Below are positions 58,461-64,000 of a stretch of DNA of 64,000 bases, in pieces. The stretch is from JACVCJ01 sp052437175 (GTDB lineage: Bacteria > Bacteroidota > Bacteroidia > CAIKAF01), in NCBI GenBank assembly GCA_052437175.1, contig JBQVOK010000005.1, positions 186,001 through 250,000 of the forward strand, in the 5' to 3' direction. The notes below the pieces were generated by a model, which was given only the letters and a program-made list of their open reading frames with translations, was not told the origin of the DNA and did not search any database. The translations under genes were made by a program, and so were the position numbers. Within the stretch, counting starts at the first letter, position 1, and each line of letters starts with the position of its first letter.

Positions 58461-58491
58461 TTTGGCAAGCCGCGGATTTCTGTTATTTTTG
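58461..58491 (+). promoter_or_regulatory. promoter of the GtrA-FkbM-GT operon
   Basis: TTTG (58461-58464), a 19-bp spacer and TATTTTTG (58484-58491), both boxes exact, 20 bp before the GtrA ATG. Confidence 0.75.
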
Positions 58492-58511
58492 CCCTCCGTC
58501 TCAGGAAAGAT

Positions 58512-58901
58512 ATGTTGTTCGGTATCGATATATGGCAGTTGTTCAGGTTCGGCATTACAGGTGCCGCCGGATTCATCATCGATTTTGGTGTTACCTACCT
58601 GCTGAAGGAAAAACTGAAGGTACATAAGTACATCGCCAACAGCGTGGCCTTTATTCTGGCCGCAACCAACAACTATTTCCTGAACCGCAGCTGGACCTTC
58701 GAGAACAGCGATCCGGACATGACCGGGCAGTACATCACCTTTATGATCGTAAGTATGGGCGGACTGCTGGTGAACAACGGCACAATATGGTTACTGAACG
58801 ACCGCCGGAAAATGAACTTCTGGCTGGCAAAATTCCTGGCCGTCTTTGTTTCCATGATCTGGAACTTCATCGGGTATAAATTCTTTACCTTTAACCAGTA
58901 A
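58512..58901 (+). CDS. GtrA family membrane protein
   Basis: A 129-residue protein with four membrane helices. FRFGITGAAGFIIDFGVTYL opens the fold, ANSVAFILAATNNYFLNRSW is the signature block with the NYFLNRxWTF motif, and WNFIGYKFFTF closes it. GtrA-type proteins are thought to flip polyprenyl-phosphate sugars across the inner membrane or to help GT-C enzymes. It is the first gene of an operon; its stop shares one base with the next start (TAATG). Confidence 0.9.
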   Translation: MLFGIDIWQLFRFGITGAAGFIIDFGVTYLLKEKLKVHKYIANSVAFILAATNNYFLNRSWTFENSDPDMTGQYITFMIVSMGGLLVNNGTIWLLNDRRKMNFWLAKFLAVFVSMIWNFIGYKFFTFNQ

Positions 58902-59650
58902 TGACACTGTCGATACGCATAGGCAACTGGCTGTACCGGAACGCATTCCCGGTATACAACCGCATTTACCCGCTTTTTAAGAATATACAGGACAAACGGG
59001 AAATGGAACTGATCGGCAGCCTGGTAAAACCCGGCGATACCGTGGTGGATATCGGGGCCAATATCGGGTTTTATACGCGTTTCCTGGCCCAAAAGGTTGG
59101 TCCTACAGGCAAAGTATATGCTTTTGAACCCGATGCGCTCAATTTTAAACGCCTGTTGCAGAATACGGCCGGACTTACTCAGGTGCAGGCGGTACAGGCC
59201 GCGGTAAGCCACGAGAACGGTGTGCTGAAGATATACCGCAGTAAAATGCTGAACGTAGACCACCGTACCTACCCGGTAGACGGCGCCGAAAGCGTGGAAG
59301 AGATCCCCGCCATAACACTGGACAGTTACCTGCCCTCCGGTCTGAAACCGTCTTTTATCAAGATCGATATCCAGGGCTACGAATATTTTGCCTTCCAGGG
59401 CATGCGCGACCTTATTGCACGCAGCCCTCAGCTGTTCATTATTTCGGAATTCTGGCCGCACGCCCTTACCCGTTCCGGAGCTTCGGCCGATAAAATGCTG
59501 CAGCTGCTGGACGAACTGGGACTCCGTATACAAGTAGTGCAGAAAAATGGACTCGAAGAACTGAAAGCAGAGCAATATTTGAATCTCGGTAAGCTAGAAT
59601 TTTTAAATTTGTTGCTGAACAAAACGCAACATGAAGACAAAAACGGGTAA
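58901..59650 (+). CDS. FkbM family methyltransferase, first copy
   Basis: A 249-residue SAM-dependent methyltransferase. VVDIGANIGFYTRFLAQKVG is the SAM site, VYAFEPDALNFKRL the ribose-binding strand, and FIKIDIQGYEYFAFQGM the FkbM signature. FkbM enzymes often O-methylate sugars in polysaccharides. It overlaps GtrA by one base and the GT-C gene by 20 bp, so the three are translated together. It is only distantly similar to the second FkbM gene at 61.5-62.3 kb. Confidence 0.9.
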   Translation: MTLSIRIGNWLYRNAFPVYNRIYPLFKNIQDKREMELIGSLVKPGDTVVDIGANIGFYTRFLAQKVGPTGKVYAFEPDALNFKRLLQNTAGLTQVQAVQAAVSHENGVLKIYRSKMLNVDHRTYPVDGAESVEEIPAITLDSYLPSGLKPSFIKIDIQGYEYFAFQGMRDLIARSPQLFIISEFWPHALTRSGASADKMLQLLDELGLRIQVVQKNGLEELKAEQYLNLGKLEFLNLLLNKTQHEDKNG

Positions 59651-61448
59651 CCCTCTCGCTTCAGCCTCCAAACCTACCGCAGATAGAGAAGAAACAAGCG
59701 GTATTTTTGCCATACTGGATAAACACTTTTCTACGCACTATACCCGCTATATGTGGGGTTTTACCATTTTTGCCCTGCTTATGGCCCTGGGCAGCTTCCA
59801 GGGGAAAATGTCCATTGCCAATGACGATGCCCTGTATGTGGTGGCTGGTTACCGCATGGGTCAGGACCCTATATCGAATCCCTACACATTTACGGCTCCG
59901 CTGTACATTATGCTGCTGGCCCTGCTTACTTCGGTATTCGGGCTGAACCTGCTGGTGCTGAAAGTGGTTTCCCTGATCTGTTACGTGGGTTCTGTGCCGC
60001 TGTTCTTCCGTGCATTCCGCAATAAAGTTCCCGCTACCCTGGTAATGTGCGGTATGTTCCTGTTCACCACCAACTGGCTGCTGCTGGAATATGCCTCCTA
60101 TACCTTTACCGAAGCGTTCTTCCTGTTGCTGTTCGCCTGGCTTTTTGTGCAGTATTCCCGCTATCTCGACCTTGAAGATAAAGAACCCTTCGGCCGCAGG
60201 CTTATTCTTTCGCTGCTGCTGCTGGCCTTCATTACCACGCTGATCGTTACCACGCGTAACGTAGCCGTGGTGATTATTCCCGTGATCGTATTTCTCTTTT
60301 TTATCCGTAAAAAATTTAAAGAAGGCCTGGTTTACGGCGTGGCGCTGGGAGCCTTCGTGGGCCTGCGCGAACTGCTTTTTCACCTGATCTGGGGCGATAA
60401 ACTGAACCAGTACAAAGGGCAGGGAAGCCGTATCATGTACAAGGATTACTACAGCGATGCTGCGGGTAAAGAAGATCTTGCGGGCCTGCTGCTGCGTTTT
60501 AAGACCAACTGTGCCTTTTATACCGAGCGTTTCCTGGAAACCCTGGGTTTTATAGATCCCTATTCGGCCATTAAGCCCGGCACTTACGGAGCGGCCGCCT
60601 TTCTGTTTGCATCGCTGCTGGTTGCCGGACTTGTATTTGCCCTGCTGCGCCGCAACCGCATGGTACAGTTTGTTGCCTTCTTTGCCCTGTCTCTGCTCGG
60701 CGCCACGTTTGTAGCCCTGCAGACCACCTGGGCCCAGCACCGTTTTATTGCGGTATACGTACATCTTATTGCCATTACCATTCTCTTTTTCCTGTATACC
60801 CTGAGTGCCCGCCGTAAGGTGAACCTGATGCAGGTTTTTGTACTGCTTATGTTTGCGGTAACGGGTATTTCGTCGCTCATGAGTTCCCTGAAAAGGCTCA
60901 ACGAAAATATACCGGTGGCTATTGCCAACCTGCAGGGCGATAAATACAAGGGCTATACCCCCGACTGGGTGAACTTTCTGAAGGCAGGGGAGTGGTGTGC
61001 CAAAAACCTGCCGGCCGATGCCGTGATCGCCAGCCGGAAAGAACCGATGTCGTACCTCTACAGCGGCGGCCGCAATTTCTTCCCCATCTACAAGATACCG
61101 GCAGACAGCGTTACCGGCAAAGCCATACAGGACGCCGATGCTATGGTGGCATACCTGCGCAACGTACCGGTAGGTTCTTTTAAAGGGAAACAGGTAGATT
61201 ACTTTATGCTGGCTCAGCTGCGTCTCGATCTTAAACGCAAAATTCCGGGACGTTTCATCAATACCGTGCACAATACGCTGTACCCCATCGAGGCAAAGTA
61301 TCCCGGCTGTCTGAAACCGATACATACCGAAGGTAAGGACGAAATAACCCAGGTAGTAAAACTCGATTACCGCTATATCGATTCCATGCGTGTGGTAATG
61401 GCAGCGGCGCCTCCGGCCGTACAAAACCTACCGGCGGCTGCAAAATAA
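59631..61448 (+). CDS. GT-C (ArnT/PMT-like, GT39-type) membrane glycosyltransferase
   Basis: A 605-residue protein with about 10-12 membrane helices. The first helix (about 42-58) is followed by an outside loop with ANDDALYVVAGYRMG, the acidic motif of GT-C enzymes that use polyprenyl-phosphate sugars. A soluble part (about 445-590) follows the last helix. It probably transfers a sugar to lipid A, a glycan or a protein on the periplasmic face. GtrA in the same operon could supply the donor. The exact family within GT-C is not certain. Confidence 0.8.
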   Translation: MKTKTGNPLASASKPTADREETSGIFAILDKHFSTHYTRYMWGFTIFALLMALGSFQGKMSIANDDALYVVAGYRMGQDPISNPYTFTAPLYIMLLALLTSVFGLNLLVLKVVSLICYVGSVPLFFRAFRNKVPATLVMCGMFLFTTNWLLLEYASYTFTEAFFLLLFAWLFVQYSRYLDLEDKEPFGRRLILSLLLLAFITTLIVTTRNVAVVIIPVIVFLFFIRKKFKEGLVYGVALGAFVGLRELLFHLIWGDKLNQYKGQGSRIMYKDYYSDAAGKEDLAGLLLRFKTNCAFYTERFLETLGFIDPYSAIKPGTYGAAAFLFASLLVAGLVFALLRRNRMVQFVAFFALSLLGATFVALQTTWAQHRFIAVYVHLIAITILFFLYTLSARRKVNLMQVFVLLMFAVTGISSLMSSLKRLNENIPVAIANLQGDKYKGYTPDWVNFLKAGEWCAKNLPADAVIASRKEPMSYLYSGGRNFFPIYKIPADSVTGKAIQDADAMVAYLRNVPVGSFKGKQVDYFMLAQLRLDLKRKIPGRFINTVHNTLYPIEAKYPGCLKPIHTEGKDEITQVVKLDYRYIDSMRVVMAAAPPAVQNLPAAAK

Positions 61449-61463
61449 AAACGCAGATGATTA

Positions 61464-62318
61464 TTACGCTTTGGATGCCGGTATGGCCACCAGGTCTACC
61501 GTGCCGTAGCGCGGAATATGGTCGGTGTAGTTCTCCGGCGTTACGGGCTGTCCTTCCGGCATAAATACCGCATAGCCCAGTGCCTGGAAATAGTTGTGGT
61601 AATCGCTGTAGCCGATGCCTTTTTCTTCCATCACATATTCACCGATCTCGAATACGATCTGCGGTTTAAAACCGGCAATGAGATTGCGGCAGCCTTTCAG
61701 CACTTCGTATTCATGTCCGTCGGTATCGATCTTGATGAGGTCGATGCGGCTGATGTTCCGTTCGGCACAATAATCGTCGAGACGTACCGAAGGAATATTG
61801 TTCCCCGTTTTTTTTACGCCTTGGTGAATAGAATGTTTGTCCGAACCGCCGGTCACGGGCCAGCTACTGAACACCTCTACGTTCACCGATTCGCGGGCCT
61901 CGCTGCTGATGAAGGCCTGGTTTACCGTAATACGTGCGGCTTCGGCGGGGTTCAGTTCCATATTGCGTTCAAATTTACGCAGTGCGTAATCGGTAGGCTC
62001 AAAACTGTGTACCTGGCCTTGGGGCGCCCGTTGTGCAAACATCAGGGCCATTACGCCGGCATTGCCGCCCACGTCAAAAATAACAGCGTCGGCAGGGATT
62101 TTAATAATATCGTTGTTGTACACGTGTTTCTGGAAATTTCCGAACCAGAACAGGTGCAGGTCAATGCCCTCACGGATGTCCAGTTCAAAAGTAATGCCAC
62201 CTCTTTTCACCACCTGTACCGGGTTCCAGATAAAGAGGCGGGTGAAAATATACAGTATCCTCGCTATGAATATTTTGATGCGGGTGATCTTGAGGCGTCT
62301 CAGAATGAATTTTTTCAT
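61464..62318 (-). CDS. FkbM family methyltransferase, second copy
   Basis: A 284-residue SAM-dependent methyltransferase. VIFDVGGNAGVMALMFAQRA is the SAM site, VHSFEPTDYALRKFERN the next strand, and LIKIDTDGHEYEVLKGCRNL the FkbM signature. The first 35 residues are basic and hydrophobic and may touch the membrane. It is on the opposite strand to the glycan operon and converges on it with a 15-bp gap. A TACCTTTG box lies 17 bp upstream. Substrate unknown, presumably a sugar. Confidence 0.9.
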   Translation of the reverse strand: MKKFILRRLKITRIKIFIARILYIFTRLFIWNPVQVVKRGGITFELDIREGIDLHLFWFGNFQKHVYNNDIIKIPADAVIFDVGGNAGVMALMFAQRAPQGQVHSFEPTDYALRKFERNMELNPAEAARITVNQAFISSEARESVNVEVFSSWPVTGGSDKHSIHQGVKKTGNNIPSVRLDDYCAERNISRIDLIKIDTDGHEYEVLKGCRNLIAGFKPQIVFEIGEYVMEEKGIGYSDYHNYFQALGYAVFMPEGQPVTPENYTDHIPRYGTVDLVAIPASKA

Positions 62319-62335
62319 AAAGTAAATTACTGATC

Positions 62336-62343
62336 CAAAGGTA
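62336..62343 (-). promoter_or_regulatory. -7 element for the second FkbM gene
   Basis: Minus-strand TACCTTTG is exact. A TTTG lies upstream but at only 17 bp spacing (62364-62361). Confidence 0.4.
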
Positions 62344-62438
62344 AAAAAAACACCCTATTGCAAAAGGGAATGCGCCATATTACCGATAGGTTTAAGGCCA
62401 GGCGGCGCTGTGTATGTGGCAATTTAGCATGAATAAAA

Positions 62439-63947
62439 ATGCGAATTGCGCGGCAAAAATTTATATTTGTGGGCTCCGGAAAAGAGTTTTCCGACACAAA
62501 AATACAGAGATCCGTATTGAAAAGTAATCTACCACATACCGAACACCTGGGATATTTTAACCAGATCGCTCCCGGGCTCCGGAAATACCGTTCTTCACGC
62601 CGTTATTACTGGAACGATATCGTACGCTACTGCAATTTTTATATTCACGAAGAAGATTCCGTGCTGGAAGTAGGCTGTGCCAACGGCGACAGTCTGGCCC
62701 GCCTGAAAGGCCGCGAAAAAACGGGTATCGACTTCAGTGAAGCTATGATCGCAGAAGCCCGTAACGCACATCCGGGTATTCATTTTCAGGTGATGAATGC
62801 CGAACAGATCACCCTGGAACAGAAATTCGACGTGATCGTTATTTCCAATTCCATCGGTTTTTTCTTCGATGTACAAAAAGTGCTGGAAGAGATCCGCAAG
62901 GTTTCGCACCGGCATACCCGCGTTATCATTACGTATTACAACCACCTGTGGGAACCCCTGCTGAAACTGGGCGAGACACTGGGCATAAAACGCAGAACAC
63001 CTACACAAAGCTGGCTTTCCTCGCGCGACCTGGACAATATGCTGGAACTGGCCGGCTGGGAAAGCTTCCGCAGTACACGGCGCATGCTGCTGCCCTACAA
63101 TATTCCCCTGCTGTCCTGGTTCACGAATAAGTATATAGCCAAGCTGCCGTTCTTCAATGCTTTCTGCATCAATAATTACATCAATGCCCGCCTGGTGCAG
63201 GACATAAACGAAGATACCTCGCAGAAGTATTCCACCACCGTGGTGATACCCGCCCGTAACGAAAGCGGTAACATCGAAAATGCTATCCTGCGTCTGCCGC
63301 GCTTTGGCAAACACGTGGAGATCATTTTTGTGGAAGGTAACAGTACCGACGATACCTGGGATAAGATACAGGAGATACAACAGAAGTACAAAGACACACA
63401 CGATATCAAAATTGCCCGCCAGGATGGCAAGGGCAAGGGCGACGCGGTGCGTAAGGGCTATGCCATGGCCACGGGCGATATACTCATGATCCTGGATGCC
63501 GACCTCACCGTTCCGCCCGAAGATATTCCCAAGTTCTACCAGGCCATTGCCAGCGGTAAGGCCGAGTTCATCAACGGTTCGCGCCTGGTGTACCCGATGG
63601 AAAAAAATGCCATGCGTTTCCTGAACATGCTGGGCAATAAATTTTTCTCCATGCTGTTCTCCTGGCTGCTCGAGCAGCACATCAAGGATACGCTCTGCGG
63701 CACCAAGGTAATGTTCCGTACCGATTACGAACGCCTGGCGGCCAACCGCAAGTTCTTCGGGGAGTTCGACCCCTTTGGCGATTACGACCTGCTGTTCGGC
63801 GCCTACAAGCTCAATCTTAAAATTATGGACCTGCCTATACGGTACCGTGAGCGTACCTATGGCGATACCAATATCTCGCGCTTTAAGCACGGACTGCTGC
63901 TGCTGCGCATGTGCTGGTTCGCCGCAGGCAAGATCAAATTCATTTAA
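62439..63947 (+). CDS. fused SAM methyltransferase and GT2 glycosyltransferase
   Basis: A protein of up to 502 residues with two enzymes. The first half is a class I methyltransferase (VLEVGCANGDSLARL, IDFSEAMIAEARN, FDVIVISNSIGFF). The second, from about 267, is a GT2 of the dolichyl-phosphate-mannose-synthase type (TVVIPARNESGNIENAI, GDAVRKGYAMATGDI, ILDADLTVPP). The start is uncertain: a TATATTTG box at 62462-62469 lies inside the longest frame, so translation may begin at TTG 62517, just before PHTEHLGYFNQIAP. It probably makes a lipid-linked or glycan-bound modified sugar. Confidence 0.85.
   Translation: MRIARQKFIFVGSGKEFSDTKIQRSVLKSNLPHTEHLGYFNQIAPGLRKYRSSRRYYWNDIVRYCNFYIHEEDSVLEVGCANGDSLARLKGREKTGIDFSEAMIAEARNAHPGIHFQVMNAEQITLEQKFDVIVISNSIGFFFDVQKVLEEIRKVSHRHTRVIITYYNHLWEPLLKLGETLGIKRRTPTQSWLSSRDLDNMLELAGWESFRSTRRMLLPYNIPLLSWFTNKYIAKLPFFNAFCINNYINARLVQDINEDTSQKYSTTVVIPARNESGNIENAILRLPRFGKHVEIIFVEGNSTDDTWDKIQEIQQKYKDTHDIKIARQDGKGKGDAVRKGYAMATGDILMILDADLTVPPEDIPKFYQAIASGKAEFINGSRLVYPMEKNAMRFLNMLGNKFFSMLFSWLLEQHIKDTLCGTKVMFRTDYERLAANRKFFGEFDPFGDYDLLFGAYKLNLKIMDLPIRYRERTYGDTNISRFKHGLLLLRMCWFAAGKIKFI
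62462..62469 (+). promoter_or_regulatory. -7 element near the start of the methyltransferase-GT2 gene
   Basis: TATATTTG matches TAnnTTTG but lies 23 bp inside the longest reading frame. If used, the true start is downstream. No -33 TTTG at normal spacing. Confidence 0.35.
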
Positions 63948-63966
63948 AGAAAACCGTACAGATAAA

Positions 63967-63999
63967 AAAAGAGGGCTCCGTGCAGGATGCCCTCTTTTT
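63967..63999. terminator. terminator after the methyltransferase-GT2 gene
   Basis: AAAGAGGGC (63968-63976) / GCCCTCTTT (63989-63997) is a perfect 9-bp stem with A and T flanks, able to act on both strands. It lies 20 bp after the stop. Confidence 0.85.
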
Positions 64000-64000
64000 G

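Noticed and set aside
59661..61424. A 587-residue open frame on the minus strand
   Set aside because: Antisense to the GT-C enzyme. Its Gln/His/Gly-rich translation is typical of a shadow, and the plus strand has membrane helices and operon overlaps.
62595..63890. A 431-residue open frame on the minus strand
   Set aside because: Antisense to the methyltransferase-GT2 fusion, which has clear SAM and GT2 motifs on the plus strand.
1..64000. tRNA or rRNA genes, CRISPR arrays, insertion sequences, prophage or integrase genes
   Set aside because: No cloverleaf-like sequence, regularly spaced direct repeats, transposase or phage gene was found while reading the gaps and frames.

Overview
The window comes from the chromosome of a member of the phylum Bacteroidota, most likely of the Chitinophagales/Chitinophagaceae type. 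The phylum call rests on several independent signs: an LpxC-FabZ fusion, a SecD-SecF fusion, several secreted proteins with type IX secretion (T9SS) C-terminal signals of both type A and type B, a PorE-like TPR/propeller/OmpA protein, a Porin_10-like protein, and many promoters fitting the Bacteroidota consensus TTTG-N19-21-TAnnTTTG. The finer placement is a guess from gene content and moderate GC. No tRNA, rRNA, CRISPR array, insertion sequence or prophage was recognised. Most of the window reads as stable core genome.

Layout. 1-4.2 kb, minus strand: a truncated GIN-domain lipoprotein, a DUF218 protein, dapA, a phosphoesterase lipoprotein, a tiny Cys-rich lipoprotein and fabI, tightly packed. 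4.3-8.9 kb, minus: a lipoprotein, a T9SS type A protein and a putative porin. 9-13.2 kb, plus: rdgB, an O-methyltransferase, lpxC/fabZ, lpxA and an ABC ATPase (lipid A and fatty acid synthesis). 13.2-17.6 kb, minus: two large T9SS type B proteins. 17.7-22.4 kb, plus: an M20 peptidase, a VOC protein, a GNAT protein, a pirin, a 428-bp gene-free structured gap, a cytochrome c, a TPR-like protein and secG. 22.5-25.2 kb: an alkyltransferase-like protein and, divergently, the membrane pyrophosphatase hppA.

25.2-39.7 kb is the S10-spc-alpha ribosomal superoperon, from rpsJ to rplQ, with secY, infA, rpmJ and rpoA. It has no str genes in front and no map between secY and infA, where a 319-bp gap carries a new promoter. 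It is followed by carA (39.7-40.8 kb) and a tandem pair of T9SS-exported trypsin-fold proteases (40.8-44.9 kb) driven by a promoter inside the end of carA.

45-49 kb, minus: a cytochrome c'-like lipoprotein, a DUF4296 lipoprotein, a coiled-coil membrane protein and an FG-GAP T9SS protein. 49-58 kb, plus: secDF, tatA, the PorE-like protein, purM, prfA and pyrF, then a short orphan T9SS signal remnant. 58-64 kb: a four-helix membrane protein and a glycan-assembly group (GtrA, two FkbM methyltransferases, a GT-C glycosyltransferase and a methyltransferase-GT2 fusion).

A recurring theme is protein export. SecG, SecY, SecDF and TatA carry proteins across the inner membrane. The PorE-like protein probably belongs to the T9SS outer-membrane machinery. 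Six cargo proteins of that system, plus one cargo relic, are encoded in the same 64 kb.
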